Positions 17,813 to 24,801 of a stretch of DNA of 45,992 nt are shown in pieces (the first letter of the stretch is position 1; each line of letters begins with the position of its first letter). The stretch spans positions 1-45,992 of the forward strand of contig CAMWYR010000015.1 in the NCBI GenBank assembly GCA_947178505.1, read 5' to 3'. A model generated the notes under the pieces. It saw nothing but the letters and a program-made list of their open reading frames with translations. It was not told the DNA's origin and made no database searches. Position numbers and translations under genes: made by a program. Source of the DNA: an uncultured Muribaculaceae bacterium (GTDB taxonomy: Bacteria; Bacteroidota; Bacteroidia; Bacteroidales; Muribaculaceae).

Positions 17813-19483
17813 TTACTTCTTGTGATCGAGTGCGATACGGAATGCGCGGTCGTAATGCTCGATAAAGAATTTCCAGTCGGTCTTTGAAGCCGTAGTGAAA
17901 GCCTTGTTCCGGGCCATCAGACGCGTACTTGCATCAGATGCCTCATAGGCCACGGCTGCCTTGGCAATCTCATCGAGGCTATTATGATAATCGGAGTCGT
18001 TTCTCTCCACAACCATCACACCACAGTTTGCGATGCCGTTGGCAAAGTTATCGAGCACCCACTGACCGAAACCGGCTTTGTTGTCGGTGACAGTTGGCAC
18101 GCCGAAAGCGACGCTTTCGAGGGGAGTATATCCCCAGGGCTCGTAATAAGAGGGGAAAATCGTAAGGTCGAAAGCGGGCAGAATGTCATAATAAGAAATA
18201 TTCACGATTCCGTCGCCTCCGTCAAGGTAACAGGGCACATAAATCACCTCTGCATTGCGGAGCGCACCTGCATCCTTAAGTTGACGCATACGCACGCACA
18301 CCTCGTCAGAGTCTTCATTGTTGAGACGGTGAGTTAGATATGTTGGATCGAACGCGTTCTCACCGTTCTCAAGCGCCTTGCTGAGAGAGCCGGATGGAGA
18401 TTTCACCCAACCGGGCACAAGGATGAAGGCTACGACCTGACGGTCGGCCGGGACGCGACGGTCGATTTCCGCTACGCTGTCGAGGAAAAGGTCAAGACCC
18501 TTATTCCGGTATTCATGACGCCCTGATGTGGCGATAAGGAAAGTCGATTCTCCGAATTTCTTACCGGTGAGAGCTTCTGCAATTCTGAGAAGACGCGCAC
18601 GCCCCTCTTTACGGAGGCGGTTGTATTTCACCGTTTTAGGCACAAAATCGGGTTCAAAACCATTGGGAGTGATAACGTCGACCGGACGGCGCAAAAGTTG
18701 CGCACATTCTGCGGCGGTCACCTTACTGACCGTAGTAAAACAATCTGCATTATGAGCTGCGAGCTTCTCGAGGGAGTGTTTCGACTCCATATTGAGTTCG
18801 CGAGCCATCTGATCACCATCGTAGTGATGGAACTGATCGTAAAGCGGCTTACCGTTACCGCAGATACTGCGGCCAATGCATGTGGCGTGGGTAGTAAAGA
18901 TAGTGGAGATTTTGGGGCTGTGCGCCTTGGTATAAAGAAGACCCATGCCTGTGGTCCACTCGTCGAAATGAGCAATGACGCGTGCGGCCTCAACCTTGAG
19001 GAATTCCGAGAGCTTCATTATTACGATAGATGCTGCTACAGAAAAAGCACAAGATTCATCGTAATCCCCATAGGCATGAAGAGAATCAACACCGAAGCGT
19101 TCCCACATCTGCGCATAGATTTCAGGCAGATGATTAGCCGTATCACCCGGATTAACAAGAATCACCTGCGGCGAACCCGGAATATTCCAGCGTCCGGTGC
19201 GGATAGTGATTCCCCAGGGGAGTTCCAGCTTGGATGCGGCCGATTTGAGAATTGTCTTACGCTCCTTAAAGTAAGGCGAGGGATTCTCGGCCGACCAGAA
19301 ATCAGGACCGATGAATGCCAGCTTGTCTCCGAACTGCTCGTTAAGCACTCGAGCTTTAGTCGAAAGGACAGCGTAGATGCCGCCAACCTTATTACATACT
19401 TCCCAGCTTGTCTCGAACAACAGGTCAACCTGCTGAGCGATTTCGGAAGCCTTGTGAGTTCCGTTACTGCTTTGAGATATCAT
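17813..19483 (-). CDS. Glycogen synthase, GT3 (eukaryote-like) family
   Basis: A 556-residue (from the ATG at 19483) glycosyltransferase that extends alpha-1,4-glucan, probably from UDP-glucose as in the GT3 family. Visible features are LLFETSWEVCNKVGGIYAVLSTKA (nucleotide-sugar-binding Lys-Val-Gly-Gly), HFDEWTTGMGLL, FTTHATCIGRSICG, ITPNGFEPDFV, FPSYYEPWGYTPLESVAFGVPTVT (the E-x7-E-like region) and the C-terminal DNFANGIANCGVMVVER. An in-frame ATG at 19507 overlaps the -7 box of a consensus promoter, so 19483 is the better start. It is the first gene of the glycogen operon. Confidence 0.93.
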   Translation of the reverse strand: MISQSSNGTHKASEIAQQVDLLFETSWEVCNKVGGIYAVLSTKARVLNEQFGDKLAFIGPDFWSAENPSPYFKERKTILKSAASKLELPWGITIRTGRWNIPGSPQVILVNPGDTANHLPEIYAQMWERFGVDSLHAYGDYDESCAFSVAASIVIMKLSEFLKVEAARVIAHFDEWTTGMGLLYTKAHSPKISTIFTTHATCIGRSICGNGKPLYDQFHHYDGDQMARELNMESKHSLEKLAAHNADCFTTVSKVTAAECAQLLRRPVDVITPNGFEPDFVPKTVKYNRLRKEGRARLLRIAEALTGKKFGESTFLIATSGRHEYRNKGLDLFLDSVAEIDRRVPADRQVVAFILVPGWVKSPSGSLSKALENGENAFDPTYLTHRLNNEDSDEVCVRMRQLKDAGALRNAEVIYVPCYLDGGDGIVNISYYDILPAFDLTIFPSYYEPWGYTPLESVAFGVPTVTDNKAGFGQWVLDNFANGIANCGVMVVERNDSDYHNSLDEIAKAAVAYEASDASTRLMARNKAFTTASKTDWKFFIEHYDRAFRIALDHKK

Positions 19484-19504
19484 ATTGAATAAACTAAAAC
19501 GATG

Positions 19505-19535
19505 CAAAAGTAATAAAAATCATACTTAACGCAAA
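19505..19535 (-). promoter_or_regulatory. Consensus promoter of the glycogen operon
   Basis: On the minus strand, TTTG (19535-19532), a 19-nt spacer, and TACTTTTG (19512-19505): an exact Bacteroidetes promoter. The start site should lie near 19499, about 16 nt before the ATG at 19483. Confidence 0.8.
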
Positions 19536-19578
19536 ACAAAAATCGAAAATTTAAATAAATTGACTGTGAAAAAATGTT

Positions 19579-19629
19579 AAACTGTACAGTTTTAATGCAA
19601 TATATTGCACGTAGATGCAATATATTGCA
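19579..19629. promoter_or_regulatory. Three tandem 14-bp palindromes upstream of the glycogen operon
   Basis: AAACTGTACAGTTT at 19579-19592, TGCAATATATTGCA at 19596-19609 and an identical TGCAATATATTGCA at 19616-19629. All are perfect palindromes. The two identical copies are exactly 20 bp apart (about two helical turns). They lie about 85-125 nt upstream of the inferred start, a layout typical of cooperative operator sites. The regulator is unknown. Confidence 0.7.
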
Positions 19630-19644
19630 TTTTTAAGAATATTC

Positions 19645-19662
19645 ATATGTTGTAAAACATAT
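19645..19662. promoter_or_regulatory. CRP/FNR-like palindrome before the glycogen operon
   Basis: ATATGTTGTAAAACATAT is a perfect inverted repeat with 7-bp arms and a 4-nt centre. The inner 16 bp fit TATGTT-N4-AACATA exactly, like the site at 8343-8358 near the EF-G2-type gene. A T-run follows on the plus strand, so a weak plus-strand hairpin terminator is an alternative reading, though no plus-strand gene ends here. Confidence 0.5.
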
Positions 19663-19800
19663 TTTTTTGCACATCGCGAGCGATACTATTCAGGATATGA
19701 TCTGAAATTCTTCTTAATACCCTTCTTTCATACCTATTAAGCTCCTCTTCCCCGCAATATTAATCCTATCTGACACTCTACTTTCCACTATAAAAAGATA
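19663..19800. other. Intergenic remainder between the glycogen operon and the DUF3127 gene
   Basis: About 140 bp of AT-rich sequence between the palindrome cluster and the DUF3127 terminator. No further gene or clear motif was seen. Confidence 0.5.
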
Positions 19801-19824
19801 GCTCCCGCCTTTTTAGACGGGAGC
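19801..19824 (-). terminator. Terminator of the DUF3127 gene
   Basis: GCTCCCG (19801-19807) pairs with CGGGAGC (19818-19824) around a 10-nt loop. On the minus strand it is followed by TATCTTTTTA. It lies 26 nt past the stop codon. Confidence 0.75.
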
Positions 19825-19850
19825 ATAACTGATATCTGGACAAAAATTTA

Positions 19851-20264
19851 TCAGAAGGGAAGATCGTCAGTGCTATCAGATCCGAATGCCGGAGCCGCGG
19901 GGGCTGCAGGCGCTGCGGGAGCCGGATTAAAGGGAGACATAGCGGGAGAGGCGGAAGCAGCGGACTGACCCATACCCATCGAAGGCATTGTGCCGTCAAG
20001 GTGAGTGCAGGCGAACGCGTTGACGTCGGTGTACCAACGACCGTTAAATTCGCGGCTTTCGAGATCGACTGAAAGACGCACGTTTTGCCCTGCAGCTATA
20101 TGAAGCTCCTCGATGCGGCGGTCGCCGAATACCGTAAACTTAACTTTACGGGGATAATTACCAAATGTCTCAAGCACCCACTCCTGCTTTTTCCAGGCGT
20201 TACCTGCCTTGGAAACCCCTTCCTGGATTCCAAGATCCTGTATAATTTTTCCTTCTAACTCCAT
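19851..20264 (-). CDS. DUF3127 OB-fold-like protein with SSB-type C-terminal tip
   Basis: A 137-residue protein. Residues 1-90 match the DUF3127 pattern (GKIIQDLG, KQEWVLETFGNYPRKVKFTVFG, VDLESREFNGRWYTDVNAF). It reads like an oligonucleotide-binding fold, and SSB-like proteins are a plausible comparison. Residues 91-130 are a flexible Ala/Pro/Ser/Met linker with repeated AAPAAP units. The last residues, TDDLPF, have the acidic-plus-Pro-Phe form of the SSB C-terminal tip that recruits repair proteins. This combination suggests a DNA- or RNA-binding accessory protein, but the function is not established. It has a perfect promoter and its own terminator, and is divergent from rsmG. Confidence 0.85.
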   Translation of the reverse strand: MELEGKIIQDLGIQEGVSKAGNAWKKQEWVLETFGNYPRKVKFTVFGDRRIEELHIAAGQNVRLSVDLESREFNGRWYTDVNAFACTHLDGTMPSMGMGQSAASASPAMSPFNPAPAAPAAPAAPAFGSDSTDDLPF

Positions 20265-20316
20265 TTTTACAATTTTGAGAATTTACGTTGAATGCCTATA
20301 AGGCCTTTTATTTACG

Positions 20317-20348
20317 CAAAGGTACAAAATTTAATTTCAGTGAACAAA
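20317..20348 (-). promoter_or_regulatory. Consensus promoter of the DUF3127 gene
   Basis: On the minus strand, TTTG (20348-20345), a 20-nt spacer, and TACCTTTG (20324-20317): an exact Bacteroidetes promoter, with a leader of about 50 nt. Confidence 0.8.
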
Positions 20349-20367
20349 TATTATGAGTTATTTTTTG

Positions 20368-20375
20368 TAACTTTG
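20368..20375 (+). promoter_or_regulatory. -7 box of rsmG
   Basis: TAACTTTG is a perfect TAnnTTTG. No good -33 TTTG lies 19-21 nt upstream. The box ends 2 nt before the first ATG (20377), so transcription should start at or after that ATG. Confidence 0.6.
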
Positions 20376-20394
20376 AATGATGGAAAATAATAGT

Positions 20395-21018
20395 ATGACC
20401 CCGCAAATCGATCAATATTTCCCTGAACTGACAGAGCGTCAGCGGGAACAGTTCGCTGCAATGATGCGTCTTTATCCGGAATGGAATGCAAAAATCAATG
20501 TAATCTCCCGGAAAGATATCGAGAATCTGGAGGTGAATCATATCCTGCATTCTCTATCAATCGGCAAATTCATCAGATTCACGCCCGGAACCCGCGTTCT
20601 TGATTTCGGCACGGGGGGTGGATTCCCGGGGATTCCTCTCGCTGCATTATTCTCCGAGGTGCATTTTCATCTCGTAGACCGTACAGGTAAAAAGATAAGG
20701 GTTGCACAGGAAATTGCGGCCGCATGCGGCCTGACCAATGTCAGTTTCCAGCATGGTGATGTGGCGGAATGCAAGGATAAGTTTGATTTCGTAGTGAGCC
20801 GCGCTGTAATGCCCCAGTCTGAACTACTTAAGATATGCAGGAAAAACATATCGGAAGAGCAGCATAACGCCCTTCCCAACGGTTTGATAACATTAAAAGG
20901 GGGTGATCTTCAGTCAGAACTTAAGAGTTTGGGCAACAAAACTGAAATCGTTGATGTTTCCAATTATTTTAATGAGGATTTCTTCAAGGAGAAAAAGATC
21001 GTTTACACGTCGCGATAA
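20395..21018 (+). CDS. rsmG: 16S rRNA (guanine527-N7)-methyltransferase
   Basis: A SAM-dependent methyltransferase of about 207 residues with the RsmG hallmarks: WNAKINVISRKDIENLEVNHILHSL and the SAM-binding VLDFGTGGGFPGIPLA, then HLVDRTGKKIRVAQEIAA and FDFVVSRAV. It methylates G527 in the 530 loop of 16S rRNA; loss of RsmG confers low-level streptomycin resistance in other bacteria. ATGs at 20377 and 20380 are in frame but lie at or before the likely transcription start, so 20395 (MTPQIDQYFPEL) is preferred, giving a very short leader. Confidence 0.94.
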   Translation: MTPQIDQYFPELTERQREQFAAMMRLYPEWNAKINVISRKDIENLEVNHILHSLSIGKFIRFTPGTRVLDFGTGGGFPGIPLAALFSEVHFHLVDRTGKKIRVAQEIAAACGLTNVSFQHGDVAECKDKFDFVVSRAVMPQSELLKICRKNISEEQHNALPNGLITLKGGDLQSELKSLGNKTEIVDVSNYFNEDFFKEKKIVYTSR

Positions 21019-21113
21019 CTCAGGCAGCTTCCGCAGCTATGGAAGAATCAGGAATAATAATCCTGTGCGCACTTAGATCGGATAAAAAATTGACTCCAAT
21101 AAAAAAGAATACT

Positions 21114-21755
21114 ATGAAAGTAGCAATATTTACATTCAGCCTTTTCGGCATCAACACCTATGTGGTGTATGATCCGGATAGTAAGAAGGCCGTGATCATC
21201 GACCCGGGGATGATTAATGATGAGGAGGAATCGGCTATGGCCGGCTTTATCAAAAGAAACGGCCTGAAAGTGACGAATGTGATCAACACGCATCTTCACA
21301 TTGATCATGCAATAGGCAATAAACGAGCCTCGAAAATGTTTGACGCCCCTATTCTTGCGCATGCCGACGATCAGTTTCTCGGTGCTCGTCTTCGGGAGCA
21401 GGCTCAGATGTTCGGCATTGCAGAGAAGATCGATGAAATGTCAGTATCGTCGTATCTGAATGAAGGTGATGTCATCAATGTCGGGAATGGCCGGCTGAAG
21501 GTGATCCATGTGCCGGGACACTCTCCGGGAGGAATAGCCCTTTATGACGAGGCCGACGGATTCGTCATCGTGGGCGACTCACTTTTCGAGAGTTCTGTTG
21601 GACGAACCGATCTTCCGGGAGGTAATCACGCTACGCTTATCAATGCCGTAAAGACTAAACTTATGACACTCCCACCGAATACAGTTGTTTATCCCGGACA
21701 TGGCGCCCCGACAACTATCGGAAGAGAAAAAGCAGGAAATCCATTCCTGGTCTGA
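21114..21755 (+). CDS. MBL-fold metallohydrolase (glyoxalase II-like)
   Basis: A 213-residue metallo-beta-lactamase-fold hydrolase with the metal-binding motif THLHIDHAIG (HxHxDH), then VPGHSPGGIALYD (third His), VGDSLFESSVGRTDLPGG (bridging Asp) and VYPGHGAPTTIGREK (fourth His). The pattern matches hydroxyacylglutathione-hydrolase-like proteins common in bacteria. The true substrate is usually unknown and may be a thioester. The ATG at 21114 starts the conserved MKVAIFTFSLFGINTYVVYD; the frame is open from 21039, but that extension is unlike the family. It follows rsmG by 95 nt. Confidence 0.9.
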   Translation: MKVAIFTFSLFGINTYVVYDPDSKKAVIIDPGMINDEEESAMAGFIKRNGLKVTNVINTHLHIDHAIGNKRASKMFDAPILAHADDQFLGARLREQAQMFGIAEKIDEMSVSSYLNEGDVINVGNGRLKVIHVPGHSPGGIALYDEADGFVIVGDSLFESSVGRTDLPGGNHATLINAVKTKLMTLPPNTVVYPGHGAPTTIGREKAGNPFLV

Positions 21756-21829
21756 CGACAGCAACGTTTGGAAATTAACAGCTATCAGAAATTTTAATGG
21801 AGCCTAAGGATTCTGAGCCGGATAGCAGA

Positions 21830-21881
21830 AATAATCCGGCGCTTGCGGAAGTGAATCATTCCGATAAGGCGCCAGATTATT
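21830..21881 (+). terminator. Branched hairpin downstream of the MBL hydrolase gene
   Basis: An imperfect stem pairs 21830-21842 with 21869-21881 (12 of 13 positions) and encloses a second 5-bp stem (21846-21850 with 21859-21863). It is followed on the plus strand by T-rich TTCTATTCTATT. A likely terminator between the convergent hydrolase and lpdA genes. Confidence 0.5.
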
Positions 21882-21901
21882 TTCTATTCTATTGGGAAGG
21901 G

Positions 21902-23254
21902 TCACTTCACGCTGTTAACCGCGCTCAAGATCACTTCACTCAATGTGGGATGGCCGAAAATTATTTCTGAAATGCGCTTGCGAGTAACGCCGAGAGTGAT
22001 GAAGTCGCAACACTGCTGAGCGAGCAGAGCTGCCTCCGCGCCCATAATGTGCGCACCGATCAGACGGTCGGACTCCGCATCGAATATCAGCTTGCATAAT
22101 CCTTCCGATTCTCCTCCGGCGAGTGCCTTTCCATTGGCGCGATAGAAGCTCTTTCCTATCTTTATGGCAACACCCTCGGCCTTGCACTGCTCCTCGGTCA
22201 TGCCTGCCATCGCACATTCGGGATCGGTAAAGAGTGCTGCCGGGACTACATCGAAGTTGATTTCATCGGTCAGTCCCTGGATAGCATTCAGAGCACGCTG
22301 CCCCTGGAATGAAGCCACGTGTGCAAGCATCAGACGAGCATTTACGTCACCAATCGCATATATGTGATCCACATTAGTACGCATATCTTCATTCACCGGA
22401 ATACCTCTGACTGAATACTCCACGCCTGCTTTCTCAAGATCAAGACCTTCTACATTGGGCTTCCGGCCCACAGCCATAAGGATATCGGTAGACTCTACGG
22501 TCTCTTCCTTCCCCTTAAGATCGTATGTGGTGCGCACGCGGTAATCATCTGTCTGCTCGATTTTTTTCACGGCTGCCCCTGTGATAATCTTCACACCTTT
22601 CTTGGCAAGGGCCTGCTTCAGACGCTTAGAAATATCGGAATCAAAAGTCGGAGCAATATTCTTCATGAATTCGACCACTGTCACTTCCGATCCGAAAGCA
22701 TTGAACACGGAGGCAAACTCGAGACCTATCACTCCCCCACCGACGATAACGAGGCTTTCGGGAATATACTCAAGTTGCAGGATAGCAGTGGAATCCATCA
22801 CGAAAGGTGCGTCAGCACCTTCCGCATTTACAGATTTTGACTGCGAACCGGTGGCGATTATTATATTCTCAGCGGAGTATTCATGGTCAAACACAATGAC
22901 CGTATGGTCATCCTTAAACCGGGCCATACCCTCCACCACTTCAACCTTTGCCTTAGCGAGGAGACCGGCGATACCTTCGCGTAACTGCGACACGACGGCA
23001 TCACGGCGCGAGATTACCTTATTGAAGTCTATGGTGAGATTGGCGTCGGCGATACCGAATTCGCACGACCTGCAGGCTGACACGACGGCAGCATCCTTCA
23101 CCATGCACTTCGTAGGGATGCAACCGGCGTTCAGACAAGTGCCCCCGAGTTTTCCGCCGTTGATAAGCGTCACGCTCATTCCGCGCTCGGCCGCACTGAG
23201 AGCCGTTTCATATCCCCCCGGGCCCGCACCGATTATGAGTAGGTCTTTTTCCAT
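21902..23254 (-). CDS. lpdA: Dihydrolipoyl dehydrogenase (L-protein)
   Basis: A 450-residue FAD disulfide oxidoreductase that reoxidises dihydrolipoyl groups with NAD+. It has the FAD-binding IIGAGPGGYETALSA, the redox-active disulfide GGTCLNAGCIPTKC (Cys40/Cys45), the NAD-binding VIVGGGVIGLEFASVF, YAIGDV, and the C-terminal GHPTLSEVI with the catalytic His. It lies just downstream of the glycine cleavage genes and should serve as L-protein on GcvH. A strong terminator at 23290-23322 separates it from gcvPB, so part of the operon transcript may stop before it. Confidence 0.95.
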   Translation of the reverse strand: MEKDLLIIGAGPGGYETALSAAERGMSVTLINGGKLGGTCLNAGCIPTKCMVKDAAVVSACRSCEFGIADANLTIDFNKVISRRDAVVSQLREGIAGLLAKAKVEVVEGMARFKDDHTVIVFDHEYSAENIIIATGSQSKSVNAEGADAPFVMDSTAILQLEYIPESLVIVGGGVIGLEFASVFNAFGSEVTVVEFMKNIAPTFDSDISKRLKQALAKKGVKIITGAAVKKIEQTDDYRVRTTYDLKGKEETVESTDILMAVGRKPNVEGLDLEKAGVEYSVRGIPVNEDMRTNVDHIYAIGDVNARLMLAHVASFQGQRALNAIQGLTDEINFDVVPAALFTDPECAMAGMTEEQCKAEGVAIKIGKSFYRANGKALAGGESEGLCKLIFDAESDRLIGAHIMGAEAALLAQQCCDFITLGVTRKRISEIIFGHPTLSEVILSAVNSVK

Positions 23255-23289
23255 AAGTTGCTGTTGAAAATAAAGAAAAAAAATAAAAA

Positions 23290-23322
23290 CTCCATTCCCG
23301 CCGTAGGAGGGCAGGAATGGAG
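23290..23322 (-). terminator. Terminator between gcvPB and lpdA
   Basis: CTCCATTCC (23290-23298) pairs with GGAATGGAG (23314-23322). On the minus strand the hairpin is followed by TTTTTATTTTTTTTC. This is a strong intrinsic terminator placed 12 nt past the gcvPB stop and 36 nt before lpdA. Confidence 0.85.
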
Positions 23323-23333
23323 CGTAGTGATTA

Positions 23334-24797
23334 TCAGGCCTCTTTGAGAGCCTTGTAAGTCAGGATAGGATTCTTGGCTGCCGACGTCTCATCGGGATGA
23401 GAGATGATCGTAGTCAAGGGAGCCTGCTTGAGTAAATCAGGATTTGTCTTTGCCTCTTCAGCCACCTTGCGCATCACATCGATGAACTCATCAAGTGTCT
23501 CAAGGCTCTCGGTCTCCGTGGGCTCGATCATCATCGACTCGTGGAAAAGGAGCGGGAAGTAGATTGTGGGCGCATGGAAACCGAAATCAAGAAGGCGCTT
23601 AGCTACATTGAGCGTTGTCACACCCGTAGATTTATCGGCAAGACCGTCGAACACAAACTCGTGCTTGCACACGCCATCGATCGGGAGTTTGTAGAGATCC
23701 TTAAGAGATTCCTTTATGTAGTTGGCGTTGAGCGTTGCCATCGGGCCAACATTCACAATATTGTCGCGGCCAAGTGTCAGGATGTATGCGTACGCACGAA
23801 GCATCACTCCGAAGTTACCGAAGAATGTAGAAACGCTTCCGAGACTGCGGTCGTCGGCATCGACATAGAATTTGCCGTCATCGGCGATTCTCACGCGAGG
23901 ATTCGGAAGGAATTCTACAAGATGCTCGGCCACTCCGACGGGACCGGAGCCCGGGCCACCGCCTCCGTGAGGCGTGGAGAATGTCTTGTGAAGGTTGATA
24001 TGCATGATATCGAAGCCCATATCGCCGGGACGTACCTTACCCAACAGAGGATTCAGGTTGGCGCCGTCATAATAGAGAAGTCCCCCGGCCTTGTGCACGA
24101 GATCGGCAATCTCAAGAATCTCCGTCTCGAACATACCGACCGTATTGGGGTTGGTCATCATGATGCCGGCAACCGTGTCATCGAGTAGCGGCTTGAGATC
24201 CTCGATATCAATCGAACCATTTGGCTTCGACTTCACTTCCACCACTTCCAGGCCCGCAACCATAGCCGACGCAGGGTTTGTGCCGTGCGCCGTGTCGGGC
24301 ACGATTACCTTTGCGCGCTTATGGTCGCCACGCGATGCGTGATACTGACGCATCACCATCAGCCCCGTAAGCTCACCATGCGCTCCCGCATAAGGATTGA
24401 GTGTGAACTCAGCCAGACCGGAAAGACTGGCGAGTGCCTTCTGCAGATTATAGTAGACTTCGAGTGCTCCCTGTGCAGTCTCGGCATCCTGAAGAGGATG
24501 CAGGCCCGCAAACTGAGGCATAGCAGAAATCTCCTCGTTGATCTTCGGATTATACTTCATCGTGCAGCTGCCGAGGGGGTAAAAACCCGTGTCAACGCCG
24601 AAATTCTTATTGGAAATATTAGTGTAGTGTCTCACCACGTCGAGTTCACTCACTTCCGGCAGTTCCGGCATCTCCTTGCGAAGAAGATCGGCGGGGATAG
24701 CGGCGAATCCATCCGTGTCAAACTTATCGGCCGGCAACTGATAGCCTTTACGGCCTGGACGCGAGAGCTCAAATATTAGTTTATCGTAGTTCTTCAT
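23334..24797 (-). CDS. gcvPB: Glycine dehydrogenase (decarboxylating) subunit 2
   Basis: The 487-residue C-terminal-half subunit of P-protein, which decarboxylates glycine with PLP and passes the aminomethyl group to lipoyl-GcvH. It has the PLP lysine in NLHKTFSTPHGGGGPGSGP (about residue 268), AHGTNPASA, MMTNPNTVGMFE and YYDGANLNPL. It is split from subunit 1, as in Gram-positives and some Bacteroidetes, and lies 4 nt downstream of gcvPA. The two form the heterotetrameric P-protein. Confidence 0.97.
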   Translation of the reverse strand: MKNYDKLIFELSRPGRKGYQLPADKFDTDGFAAIPADLLRKEMPELPEVSELDVVRHYTNISNKNFGVDTGFYPLGSCTMKYNPKINEEISAMPQFAGLHPLQDAETAQGALEVYYNLQKALASLSGLAEFTLNPYAGAHGELTGLMVMRQYHASRGDHKRAKVIVPDTAHGTNPASAMVAGLEVVEVKSKPNGSIDIEDLKPLLDDTVAGIMMTNPNTVGMFETEILEIADLVHKAGGLLYYDGANLNPLLGKVRPGDMGFDIMHINLHKTFSTPHGGGGPGSGPVGVAEHLVEFLPNPRVRIADDGKFYVDADDRSLGSVSTFFGNFGVMLRAYAYILTLGRDNIVNVGPMATLNANYIKESLKDLYKLPIDGVCKHEFVFDGLADKSTGVTTLNVAKRLLDFGFHAPTIYFPLLFHESMMIEPTETESLETLDEFIDVMRKVAEEAKTNPDLLKQAPLTTIISHPDETSAAKNPILTYKALKEA

Positions 24798-24801
24798 CTT
24801 T

